A stretch of DNA of 6,599 nucleotides from an uncultured Eubacteriales bacterium (GCA_900557175.1 USSL01000098.1:1-6599), one strand, 5' to 3'. Positions 1-6,217 are shown, numbered from the stretch's first letter. Translations and numbers: made by a program. The notes: generated from the letters alone by a model not told the origin.

Positions 1-338
1 TAAAGAAAGCGGCGCAATAGAACGGCGACGCAGCATAAGGCAAATCAGATACATTCGATATATGGGGAGCCGTTGGGCTGATACGCCATGACTGAAAGGA
101 GGGACAAAACGAGCGAGAACTATCAGCGTTCCATAGCAGACTTAGCAACTCTGTCGCCATAATCCATATATCGGTATAATGATACTCCTTTACCGCCGTA
201 GTCCGAGCGTTAGAAGCGTCGCAGGCAACGGGTAGAGCTGCATGAGAACCATGTGGAAGTGAAATTCTTGTGAGGTTTGCTAAAACCGTCTGATGAGCCT
301 ATTTTTTGTTAAATTGAAAAAGATAGGGGGACATTCTA
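1..338 (+). other. Structured gene-free leader upstream of xis
   Basis: I recognise no gene in these 338 bases; all forward frames are broken by stops within about 90 bases. Frame 2 is open from the window edge to a TGA at 89-91 and is arginine-rich, so it could be the tail of an upstream gene, but it matches nothing I know. Complementary segments suggest a folded RNA: 56-65 with 164-173 (10 perfect pairs), nested 77-83 with 121-127 (7 pairs), 136-140 with 150-154, 174-177 with 182-185, 241-248 with 265-272 (with wobbles), and 274-278 with 283-287. GAGCTGCATG at 235-244 resembles the 5' strand of group II intron domain V, but no matching 3' strand follows. A weak promoter-like pair for xis, TTGCTA (277-282) and TATTTT (300-305) with 17-base spacing, is possible. 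Confidence 0.35.
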
Positions 339-587
339 ATGAATAAATCAAATAGCAGTGAAGAAAAAGAACTGCATTTATATAAGGAAACAGAAGTAAG
401 AGTACCTATCCATTTGAAAATAACATTAACAATAAGGGAAGCCGCTGAATATAGCAACATAGGTATCAATAAGATTGACTCCATGTTAAAACAGCCAAAC
501 TGCCCTTTTGTTTTATATGTTGGAACACGAAAGTTAGTGAAGCGTAAAGAATTTGAGGAATACATTCGCCGAGAATTGATTATATAG
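339..587 (+). CDS. xis: Tn916/Tn1549-type excisionase (recombination directionality factor)
   Basis: Small basic DNA-binding protein of 82 residues that should bend the element ends and steer the integrase toward excision. A charged N-terminal tail (1-25) precedes a winged-helix core: TIREAAEYSNIGINKIDSML (31-50) is the helix-turn-helix, and FVLYVGTRKLVKRKEFEEYI (57-76) forms the wing and last helix. Spacing and wording match Tn916-family Xis, whose usual length is about 65-85 residues. The ATG is preceded by TAGGGGG at 324-330, 8 bases away, a purine-rich but atypical ribosome binding site. The stop is TAG at 585-587. The integrase gene lies 107 bases downstream on the same strand, the standard family order. 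Function is inferred from family and neighbourhood; I am confident of both. Confidence 0.88.
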   Translation: MNKSNSSEEKELHLYKETEVRVPIHLKITLTIREAAEYSNIGINKIDSMLKQPNCPFVLYVGTRKLVKRKEFEEYIRRELII

Positions 588-619
588 CCTTTAATAGCTG
601 AAATATTTGTCTGTTAAGA

Positions 620-648
620 TTGAAAAAACGGAGTCCTTGTGATATACT
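620..648 (+). promoter_or_regulatory. Probable int promoter with extended -10
   Basis: TTGAAA at 620-625 and TATACT at 643-648 are separated by exactly 17 bases, and TGA at 640-642 supplies the extended -10 (TGaTATACT). Both boxes match sigma-A consensus at 5 of 6 positions. Transcription would start near 655, inside the loop of the 630-675 hairpin, giving int its own promoter separate from xis. Tn916 is known to have a separate int promoter, which supports the reading. The transcript would lack the first GAGTCC copy (631-636), which matters for folding of the int leader. Confidence 0.6.
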
Positions 649-675
649 TTATATTTGCGTTGGACTCTTTTTTTT
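630..675 (+). terminator. Terminator-like hairpin between xis and int
   Basis: GGAGTCC at 630-636 pairs with GGACTCT at 662-668 (six Watson-Crick pairs plus one G-U), and the stem runs directly into eight T at 668-675. This looks like an intrinsic terminator or attenuator for transcripts arriving from xis. The stem is short and the loop long (25 bases), so efficiency may be partial, which would leave some xis-int readthrough. Its 3' arm is also the 5' arm of the hairpin at 661-692, so the two structures are mutually exclusive. Confidence 0.5.
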
Positions 676-692
676 AACGTGAAAGGAGTCCG
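661..692 (+). promoter_or_regulatory. Hairpin burying the int ribosome binding site
   Basis: GGACTC at 662-667 is the exact complement of GAGTCC at 686-691. The pairing extends inward with T669-T671 against A682-A684, plus wobbles 661-692, 668-685 and 672-681, leaving a loop at 673-680. The 3' arm contains the entire Shine-Dalgarno AAAGGAG (682-688) of int, whose ATG is at 695. In an mRNA starting near 655 this fold would block ribosome binding. In a longer xis-int mRNA, GAGTCC at 631-636 can capture the middle segment first and free the site. The pairing is read directly; the regulatory role is inferred. Confidence 0.55.
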
Positions 693-694
693 TC

Positions 695-1891
695 ATGGGA
701 AAAAATTTAAAAGGCAAAGAGTGTGGAAAAGGTATTTGTCAAAGAAAGGACGGTTTGTATTTCGCAAGATTTTATGCTAAAAATGGTGCGCGTCAAAATG
801 GATATTTCAAAACGCTGCCAGAAGCAAAAAAATGGCTTGCTGACGCAAAGTATGAAGATACACATAATCTAATCGTTACTGCGCCTGATATGACAGTAGA
901 CAAATGGTTCAATTATTGGATTGATAATATCATTTGTGACCTTGCGCCAAATACGATAAGAAATTATCGTGAGCGTTACGAAAAAAATATTCAACCATTG
1001 ATAGGAACTATGTGTATAGCTGATGTAAAACCTATGCACTGTAAAGCTGTCTTAAATCGAATGGAAACAGAATATGCAGGCTCAACAATCCGGCAGACCT
1101 ATATTTCAATGGGAACTATGTTCAAATCAGCAGTTATGAATGATATTATTGCAAAGCACCCTATGAATGGTGTTCGATATACGAAACCAGTCCGGGCAGT
1201 AGATGATATTAAATACTTAACCGTTGAGGAACAGGAAAAGTTTCTTGAAGCCGCAGAGCGTTCTCATAATTATAGACAGTATGCTTTGTTATTAGAAACG
1301 GGTTTGAGAACGGCTGAATTGATTGGTCTGACATGGGACGCTATTGATTGGAAAAAACGTACTTTAACTGTAAATAAGAGTTTAGAGTATCGACACAGCC
1401 GGAGATATTGGCGTGCCGGTCCGCCTAAAACGAAAAAAAGTTATCGTACTATTCCGCTTACAGAACGCGCATATACAATCCTAAAAAGTTGTTATGATGA
1501 AAAAGATACCCGGAAAGAGTCTGAAATGCTTTCACAGATTTTGGAGTACACAGACAGCAGAACGGGAGAAAAGAAATGTCTTGTCATGCGGGATTTGGTA
1601 TTTATCAACTGGCGAACAGGAGAACCTGCTAAAAACAGTTCCTACGATACACATTTATATAAATTGTGTGATGAAGCTGGTATTAAGCGTTTTTGTATGC
1701 ACGCCTTACGACACACTTATGCTACACGCGCGATTGAACGCGGCGTACAACCTAAAGTTTTACAGCAACTATTAGGACACGCAAGTATTAAAACAACAAT
1801 GGACAGGTATGTTCATGTTACGGACGAGTCCCTTGCAAAAGCTGTTCAGCAATTTGAAGCAGCTACACCCACAGTTGAAAAAAGGGTGTAA
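695..1891 (+). CDS. int: Tyrosine integrase of Tn916/Tn1549 type
   Basis: Site-specific recombinase of 398 residues that inserts and excises the element by strand exchange through a phosphotyrosine intermediate. Three parts are visible: an N-terminal AP2-like arm-binding domain (about 12-55), with [21 protein letters not shown] typical of Tn916-type integrases shortened here to its recognisable core; a SAM-like core-binding domain (about 66-150); and the catalytic domain (about 173-385). Catalytic residues are R205 (TGLRTAEL), K245 or a neighbour in [14 protein letters not shown]336 and R339 ([10 protein letters not shown]), H362 (LLGHAS) and Y372 (MDRYVHV). None is missing and length is normal for the family, so the enzyme is probably active. 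The Shine-Dalgarno AAAGGAG lies 6 bases before the ATG but inside a predicted hairpin. The gene reads toward the element end, and its last codons overlap the tandem repeats at 1879-1900. Confidence 0.96.
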   Translation: MGKNLKGKECGKGICQRKDGLYFARFYAKNGARQNGYFKTLPEAKKWLADAKYEDTHNLIVTAPDMTVDKWFNYWIDNIICDLAPNTIRNYRERYEKNIQPLIGTMCIADVKPMHCKAVLNRMETEYAGSTIRQTYISMGTMFKSAVMNDIIAKHPMNGVRYTKPVRAVDDIKYLTVEEQEKFLEAAERSHNYRQYALLLETGLRTAELIGLTWDAIDWKKRTLTVNKSLEYRHSRRYWRAGPPKTKKSYRTIPLTERAYTILKSCYDEKDTRKESEMLSQILEYTDSRTGEKKCLVMRDLVFINWRTGEPAKNSSYDTHLYKLCDEAGIKRFCMHALRHTYATRAIERGVQPKVLQQLLGHASIKTTMDRYVHVTDESLAKAVQQFEAATPTVEKRV

Positions 1892-1903
1892 AAAGGGTGT
1901 AAT
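1875..1903 (+). promoter_or_regulatory. Possible outward promoter at the element edge
   Basis: TTGAAA at 1875-1880 and TGTAAT at 1898-1903 are 17 bases apart and point toward ychF. Each differs from consensus at one position, but the -10 mismatch falls on the normally near-invariant second base, so strength is doubtful. If used, it would start transcripts just beyond int and feed ychF-lgt-mgtC. It overlaps the tandem repeats, so bound integrase would cover it. Confidence 0.25.
1879..1900 (+). repeat. Tandem 11-base repeats, candidate integrase arm sites
   Basis: AAAAAGGGTGT occurs twice without spacing, at 1879-1889 and 1890-1900; the core GGGTGTA also occurs inverted (TACACCC) at 1864-1870. 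The first copy includes the last codons and part of the stop codon of int. Tn916-family integrases bind short direct repeats just inside the element ends through their N-terminal domain, so position and form fit arm-type sites. The matching repeats should occur near the left end, outside this window. Confidence 0.55.
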
Positions 1904-1920
1904 AAAAATATAGAGAAAGG

Positions 1921-1949
1921 CGAAAACCCGCATAAATAAAGGGTTTTCG
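1921..1949. other. Candidate recombination core (attR) or int terminator stem
   Basis: CGAAAACCC at 1921-1929 and GGGTTTTCG at 1941-1949 form a perfect 9-base inverted repeat around the AT-rich centre GCATAAATAAA. Two inverted half-sites around a short AT-rich overlap is the layout of a tyrosine-recombinase core site, and it lies 18 bases before the ychF start, where the element must end. As RNA it would also form a hairpin after int, but no T-run follows, so a standard intrinsic terminator is unlikely. Which role is correct cannot be decided from one end alone. Confidence 0.4.
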
Positions 1950-1966
1950 GACAGGTAAAGATAAAA

Positions 1967-3064
1967 ATGAAACTAGGTATCGTTGGCCTTCCAAATGTAG
2001 GCAAAAGTACATTATTTAATTCTTTGACGAAGGCGGGGGCGGAGTCGGCCAATTATCCGTTCTGTACGATTGATCCGAATGTCGGCATCGTTACAGTGCC
2101 GGATCATCGTTTAGATGATTTGGCGAAGCTTTATGATTCAGAGAAGATTACACCGGCGGTGATTGAGTTTGTTGATATTGCCGGTCTTGTGAAGGGCGCA
2201 TCAAAAGGCGAGGGCCTTGGTAACCAGTTTTTGTCAAATATCCGTGAGGTAGATGCGATTGTCCACGTTGTCCGCTGCTTTGAGGATTCGAATATTATCC
2301 ATGTGGACGGCAGTATTTCACCGCTGCGTGATATAGAAACAATTAATCTTGAACTCGTTTTCGCGGATATGGAGGTGCTTGAGCGCCGTTATGCCAAAGT
2401 GTCGAAAATGGCAAAAAATGTGAAGGACGCCGCAAAAGAGGCAGAACTTGTAAAACGTCTTATGGAATACCTTGAGAGCGGAAAGCCGGCAAGAAATTTT
2501 GAAGTTGAGGATGAGGAAGAACAGGCACTGTTAAACAGCTTTAATCTTCTGACATTTAAGCCGGTAATTTATGCAGCCAATGTGTGTGAAGACGATTTGG
2601 CGGATGATGGTGAAAGCAATGCTTTTGTTCAGGAAGTCAGAGCATTTGCAGCAGAGGAAGGCTCTGAAGTTTTTGTCATATGTGCACAGATTGAGCAGGA
2701 AATTGCAGAGCTTGATGAGGATGAAAAGAAGATGTTCCTTGAAGACCTCGGTCTTAAAGAATCCGGTCTTGAAAAGCTTATTAAGGCAAGCTACAGCCTT
2801 TTAGGTCTGATCAGCTATCTGACAGCAGGCCCGACAGAGACAAGAGCGTGGACGATTAAAAAAGGAACGAAGGCGCCGCAGGCGGCAGGAAAGATTCATT
2901 CGGATTTTGAGCGCGGTTTTATTAAGGCGGAAGTTGTTTCCTATGAAAATCTTATGGCATGTCAGAGCTATACGGTGGCTAAGGAAAAGGGACTTGTCGG
3001 CATGGAAGGCAAAGAGTATGTTGTTAAGGATGGCGATGTTATCCTGTTCAGATTTAATGTCTGA
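1967..3064 (+). CDS. ychF: Redox/ribosome-associated ATPase YchF (OLA1 family)
   Basis: Obg-related P-loop protein that prefers ATP, associates with ribosomes and influences translation and stress responses; cytoplasmic. At 365 residues it is full length. Motifs: P-loop GLPNVGKST (7-15), switch I region [12 protein letters not shown] (29-40), DIAGL (70-74) followed by the family hallmark [14 protein letters not shown] (76-89), the altered base-specificity motif NVCE (205-208) in place of NKxD, a coiled-coil stretch about 135-170, and a C-terminal TGS domain (about 283-365). The ATG start fits the conserved [10 protein letters not shown] beginning. The ribosome binding site is poor (AGG at 1953-1955, 11 bases away), perhaps because the element boundary lies within this leader. 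lgt follows after 14 bases, so the two are very probably co-transcribed. Confidence 0.97.
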   Translation: MKLGIVGLPNVGKSTLFNSLTKAGAESANYPFCTIDPNVGIVTVPDHRLDDLAKLYDSEKITPAVIEFVDIAGLVKGASKGEGLGNQFLSNIREVDAIVHVVRCFEDSNIIHVDGSISPLRDIETINLELVFADMEVLERRYAKVSKMAKNVKDAAKEAELVKRLMEYLESGKPARNFEVEDEEEQALLNSFNLLTFKPVIYAANVCEDDLADDGESNAFVQEVRAFAAEEGSEVFVICAQIEQEIAELDEDEKKMFLEDLGLKESGLEKLIKASYSLLGLISYLTAGPTETRAWTIKKGTKAPQAAGKIHSDFERGFIKAEVVSYENLMACQSYTVAKEKGLVGMEGKEYVVKDGDVILFRFNV

Positions 3065-3078
3065 TAAAGGAGGTTTCT

Positions 3079-3960
3079 ATGGTTGTTGGTGCAAGCGTTC
3101 GTTTTCCGCATTTGGGGCTTGAGATAGAGCACATGGTCAAAGGCTTTGATATTTTTGGCTTTCATATTGCTTTTTACGGTGTCATTATCGGTATTGGTAT
3201 GATTGCCGGAATTTTAGTTGCACTTTGGGAAGCAAAGCGGACAAAACAAAATACAGATAACTATGTGGATTTGGCAATTTACGGTATTTTGAGTGCCATT
3301 GTCGGCTGCCGTATTTACTTTGTAGCTTTTGAGTGGGATTATTACAAAGATCATCTGCTTGAAATTTTTAATTTAAGAAAGGGCGGACTGGCAATTTACG
3401 GCGGTATCATTGGCGCTGTCATCTGCGTGCTTATTTATTCAAAGGTCAAAAAGCTGTCAATGTGGAAGCTGTGTGATACAGCCTGCCTCGGACTTGTTGT
3501 CGGTCAGATTATCGGACGCTGGGCGAACTTTGTCAATATGGAGGCATTCGGCGGTTATACAGACAATATATTTGCGATGCAGGTGAATGTGGAGGAGGCT
3601 TATTATACGACGCCTGAGCTTTTACAGCAGCTTGTGACTGTTGACGGTGTTTCATATATGCAGGTACATCCGACATTTTTATATGAATCACTTTGGAATG
3701 TAGGCGTTTTAATCTTGCTTCTTTTATATAGAAAACATAAGAAGTTTGAGGGCGAGGTATTTTGCCTTTACATTGCAGGCTATGCCCTTGGACGCTTTTG
3801 GATTGAGGGTTTAAGAACAGACCAACTTTTACTTCCGGGAATCGGTCTTCCGGTATCTCAGGTATTATCCGCAGTCATTGTCGTTGTTGTGGCAATATTT
3901 GTTATTTATAAGCGTATGAAGCAAAAGAAAACAGGTGAAGCTGTTAGTCAGACAAAGTAA
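3079..3960 (+). CDS. lgt: Prolipoprotein diacylglyceryl transferase
   Basis: Membrane enzyme that transfers diacylglycerol from phosphatidylglycerol to the lipobox cysteine of prolipoproteins, the first step of lipoprotein maturation. It has 293 residues with about seven hydrophobic segments (for example 31-50, 65-84, 105-121, 135-150, 205-217, 228-242, 258-277). Family motifs are GGLAIYGG (102-109), the Lgt signature region GRWANFVNMEAFGG (146-159), HPTFLYESLWN (197-207) and GRFWIEGLRTDQL (238-250). R147 and R239 should correspond to the essential arginines of the E. coli enzyme. The signature usually reads GRxGNF; here the glycine is alanine (A149). A loop at about 160-196 faces outward, as in clostridial homologues. 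The ATG has an excellent ribosome binding site, AAAGGAGG at 3066-3073, 5 bases away. It is tightly coupled to ychF. Confidence 0.96.
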   Translation: MVVGASVRFPHLGLEIEHMVKGFDIFGFHIAFYGVIIGIGMIAGILVALWEAKRTKQNTDNYVDLAIYGILSAIVGCRIYFVAFEWDYYKDHLLEIFNLRKGGLAIYGGIIGAVICVLIYSKVKKLSMWKLCDTACLGLVVGQIIGRWANFVNMEAFGGYTDNIFAMQVNVEEAYYTTPELLQQLVTVDGVSYMQVHPTFLYESLWNVGVLILLLLYRKHKKFEGEVFCLYIAGYALGRFWIEGLRTDQLLLPGIGLPVSQVLSAVIVVVVAIFVIYKRMKQKKTGEAVSQTK

Positions 3961-4018
3961 GACAGCAGACGGCTTTTGGCTGATGATATGGCAGGGTTGC
4001 TTTTAGGGGTGAAAGATT

Positions 4019-4741
4019 ATGGGAAATGGCGGTTTATCAGGTGTTATTGAAGCAATTGACATTTATCTTCATGATTTGAATTTTGCATCGACGGTACTGA
4101 GACTGGCGCTTGCGATGGGGCTTGGCTGCATTATCGGCATTGACAGAGGCATGAAACGGCGCGTTGCAGGTGTAAAGACGCATACGATTGTCTGCCTTGG
4201 TGCGGCGCTTGTGATGATGACCGGTCAGTATATCCAGCAGAATGTAAATATAAGCGGCAGCGGTGATGTGGCGCGTCTTGGCGCACAGGTCATCAGCGGC
4301 ATTGGCTTTTTGGGTGTCGGTACGATTATTGTGACCGGGCAGCGCTATGTTTCAGGGCTGACAACGGCGGCAAGTCTTTGGACAAGTGCCTGCATCGGGC
4401 TTGCGGTCGGCATCGGTTATTACAGCGGAGCAGTTCTTGCAACAGGGGCGCTTTTGATTGTATTTAGAATTTTCAGCAAAATTGATATTTATGTGGATAA
4501 TCATTCAAATGTCTATGAGGTTTATATGGAATTTGAATCTGACGAGGCAATGAGTAATGCCATTAAAAATTTGCGGGAAGAAAAAATCAAGGTGAGCAGT
4601 GTCGTTGTTATTAAGAAAAAAACAAAAAGCCAGAATATTATTATTCAGGCATCGGTGGAGGCCGGACAATGGCGCAGCCGGAATTCGATTTTCAGAACTA
4701 TTGAGGAACAGGCAGGTCTTTTGTCTGTTGAGGAATTATAA
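4019..4741 (+). CDS. MgtC/SapB-family inner membrane protein
   Basis: Integral membrane protein of 240 residues. The N-terminal MgtC domain (about 25-150) has four to five hydrophobic segments and the family motifs: GIDRGMKRRVAGVKTHTIVC (40-59, with D42 where many members have E), DVARLGAQVISGIGFLGVGT (83-102) and GLTTAASLWTSACIGLAVGI (113-132). The soluble C-terminal part (about 158-240) resembles the ACT-like regulatory domain of longer MgtC proteins. Salmonella MgtC affects magnesium-limited growth and F-type ATP synthase; for commensal Firmicutes members the role is unproven, so I give no symbol. The ATG follows AGGGGTGA at 4005-4012. The gene is 58 bases after lgt with no obvious terminator between, so it may share its transcript; a strong terminator lies 17 bases after its stop. 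Confidence 0.9.
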   Translation: MGNGGLSGVIEAIDIYLHDLNFASTVLRLALAMGLGCIIGIDRGMKRRVAGVKTHTIVCLGAALVMMTGQYIQQNVNISGSGDVARLGAQVISGIGFLGVGTIIVTGQRYVSGLTTAASLWTSACIGLAVGIGYYSGAVLATGALLIVFRIFSKIDIYVDNHSNVYEVYMEFESDEAMSNAIKNLREEKIKVSSVVVIKKKTKSQNIIIQASVEAGQWRSRNSIFRTIEEQAGLLSVEEL

Positions 4742-4757
4742 ATATAACGGCTGTTAA

Positions 4758-4798
4758 AAAAGCACAGACATAGGCGGATAATGCTTGTCTGTGCTTTT
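4758..4798. terminator. Bidirectional intrinsic terminator
   Basis: AAAAGCACAGACA (4758-4770) and TGTCTGTGCTTTT (4786-4798) are perfectly complementary over 13 pairs around a 15-base loop. The T-rich flank reads out on both strands (TTTT into TATTT on plus; TTTT into TTTAACAG on minus). It lies between convergent genes, the MgtC-family gene ending at 4741 and the exporter ending at 4814, and should stop both. Confidence 0.92.
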
Positions 4799-4813
4799 AT
4801 TTCAGTTTAGTTT

Positions 4814-6136
4814 CTATAATTTTTTTGCGCGGCGCTGATGCATGATCAGAAATCCGGTTGTCAGCAGGAGACAGATTACTTCTGCGGCGACGGCAGATAG
4901 CCAGACGCCGTTTTCACCAATAACCGACGGCAGGATGGCAAGGGAGAGCGCCGGAAATAAAAGTCCGCGGCCAAGCGATATAGGCAGTGACAGCCGTGGG
5001 TGTTCGGTTGCCGTAAAATAAGCTGCAGTGACAATATTATAGCCGGCAAATAAAAACGACCATGCATAAAGTTTTAGTGCACCCACGCCCATTGGAAAGG
5101 ACGGGCTGTCGCTTTCAAGGAACATACCGACAAAGCCGCCGGCAAAAAAGAAGCTGATTAAAAAGGCGGCAATGCCAAAAATAACGGCTGTTAAAAGGCC
5201 CATTGTATAAAAACGCCGGCATACGCTCTGTTCTTTTTTGCCGTGGTGAAAGCTTATGAGCGGCTGGATACCCTGAGATACACCGGAAATAATCATAATA
5301 ACAAGTGTATTAATATAGCCGATGACTGTGTAGCAGACAACCCCTCCGACGCCGATGACGGTGAGAATTGTACGGTTATACAAAAATAAGACAATGCCGT
5401 TTGACATATCCGTAATGCTGTCTGCAAGACCTAAAGGCACGATACGTCTGTAAATGCCAAGCTGGGGCTTAAATCGCCGAAGCTTTAGTTTATGGCTTTT
5501 AAAAATAAAATAGGACAAAAAAATCAGTGTTGAAAATACTTGGGCAAGCCCTGTGGCAAAGGCGGCGCCCCATACGCCCCAATGAAATTTTATAACAAAA
5601 AGCCAGTCTAAAAAAACATTGCTAAGACCTGCACATGTCACACCGACAACAGACAGTGCCGGTGTGCCGTCCGTTTTTACGAGCACTTCAAGATTGTAGG
5701 AAACCATGAAGAAAATGGCAAATGGTGCGATTGTGCCCACATATTGTTTGACATAAACAAGTGTTTTTGAATCAGCACCCAAAAAGATGGCAAAGCGTTC
5801 AAGATTGAGTAAAGTCAAAATACTTATGGCAATCGCAATAAAGGCGACAACGCATATATTCTGGCTGAATATACGGCATGCTTCATCTTCGTCGCCGCGG
5901 CCAAGACTGACGGCAATGACAGTGGATGTACCGACAGCCATTAAAAGTCCGACGGCAAAAATAATTGAATTATACGGCGCAGATAAATTGACGGCGGCGA
6001 GCGCCTTTTCCCCGACACCGTGGGCGACGAAAAGACCGTCTGCCATTGTGTAAAATGAAAAAATAATCATAGAGACAACCGATGGCGTGACGTACCGGGC
6101 AAACTGGCCGGTCAGTCCGCTTTTTTTTGCCTGCAA
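4814..6136 (-). CDS. MATE-family multidrug/sodium (or proton) antiporter
   Basis: Membrane exporter of 440 residues with about twelve hydrophobic segments in two homologous halves, belonging to the MATE superfamily (MepA-like branch by wording). Family landmarks: MADGLFVAHGVGEKALAAVN (31-50), then SAPYNSIIFAVGLLMAVGTS (52-71) and SLGRGDEDEA (77-86) in the first half; LSNVFLDWLF (171-180) and HWGVWGAAFATGLAQ (185-199) before the linker; GVSQGIQPLISFHHGK (285-300) in the second half. Such pumps expel cationic drugs or metabolites using an ion gradient; the substrate cannot be predicted. The start is a TTG at 6136-6134 with GGGGG 7 bases upstream; an in-frame TGA just above excludes a longer form, and the first internal ATG (residue 23) would cut into the first helix. 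It is convergent with the MgtC-family gene and divergent from mraZ; no regulator gene is adjacent. Confidence 0.92.
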   Translation of the reverse strand: MQAKKSGLTGQFARYVTPSVVSMIIFSFYTMADGLFVAHGVGEKALAAVNLSAPYNSIIFAVGLLMAVGTSTVIAVSLGRGDEDEACRIFSQNICVVAFIAIAISILTLLNLERFAIFLGADSKTLVYVKQYVGTIAPFAIFFMVSYNLEVLVKTDGTPALSVVGVTCAGLSNVFLDWLFVIKFHWGVWGAAFATGLAQVFSTLIFLSYFIFKSHKLKLRRFKPQLGIYRRIVPLGLADSITDMSNGIVLFLYNRTILTVIGVGGVVCYTVIGYINTLVIMIISGVSQGIQPLISFHHGKKEQSVCRRFYTMGLLTAVIFGIAAFLISFFFAGGFVGMFLESDSPSFPMGVGALKLYAWSFLFAGYNIVTAAYFTATEHPRLSLPISLGRGLLFPALSLAILPSVIGENGVWLSAVAAEVICLLLTTGFLIMHQRRAKKL

Positions 6137-6171
6137 AATAAAACCCCCGTTTCATATGATAATATAAGCTT

Positions 6172-6189
6172 GGAATAGAAAAATATTCC
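6172..6189. promoter_or_regulatory. Inverted repeat upstream of the MATE gene, possible operator
   Basis: GGAATA at 6172-6177 and TATTCC at 6184-6189 are perfect inverted half-sites around six bases, 36 bases upstream of the exporter start. This suits an operator near its promoter. There is no T-run to make it a terminator. The cognate regulator is not in the window. Confidence 0.35.
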
Positions 6190-6199
6190 GGCGCTTATG

Positions 6200-6217
6200 G
6201 CACAGATGTCACTGTGC
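6200..6217. promoter_or_regulatory. Second 6-6-6 inverted repeat in the divergent region
   Basis: GCACAG (6200-6205) and CTGTGC (6212-6217) flank ATGTCA, the same half-site and spacer lengths as the neighbour at 6172-6189, with centres 28 bases apart. Sequences differ, so they would bind different proteins or be unrelated. The surroundings up to 6300 are very AT-rich with no gene. Confidence 0.3.

Larger units (their letters stand above)
1..1949 (+). mobile_element. Right end of a Tn916/Tn1549-like integrative element
   Basis: This stretch carries the classic terminal module of a Tn916-family integrative and conjugative element: a small basic excisionase followed by a tyrosine integrase transcribed toward the element end. 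Housekeeping genes (ychF, lgt) begin 75 bases after the int stop. The boundary must lie between the end of int and the ychF start; the 9-base inverted repeat at 1921-1949 is the best candidate, but the exact junction cannot be read without an empty-site chromosome or the left end. No conjugation, resistance or relaxase gene is visible, so whether the element is complete or mobile is unknown. The left edge given is simply the window edge. Confidence 0.75.

Noticed and set aside
88..162. 24-codon ATG frame in the leader
   Set aside because: Too short, no ribosome binding site at the right distance and no recognisable product; the stretch is better explained by the nested stems.
235..280. Group II intron domain V
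   Set aside because: The 5' strand GAGCTGCATG and a GTGAAA loop look right, but the expected CGTGCAGTTC-type 3' strand is absent and no maturase is visible, so I do not call an intron.
299..565. 88-residue minus-strand frame opposite xis
   Set aside because: It lies almost wholly antisense to a well-supported excisionase gene, has no family resemblance, and its Tyr/Phe/Ser-rich content is that of the complement of an AT-rich Lys/Glu-rich gene.
1921..1949. Standard intrinsic terminator after int
   Set aside because: The stem is good but is followed by GACAGG rather than a T-run, so a recombination core or protein site is at least as likely.
3961..4018. Terminator or promoter between lgt and the MgtC-family gene
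   Set aside because: I see no stable stem with a T-run and no clear -35/-10 pair in these 58 bases; co-transcription is the simpler reading.
5970..6155. 61-codon minus-strand ATG frame overlapping the exporter start
   Set aside because: It shares DNA with the conserved first helix of the exporter in another frame, has no ribosome binding site and no known relatives.
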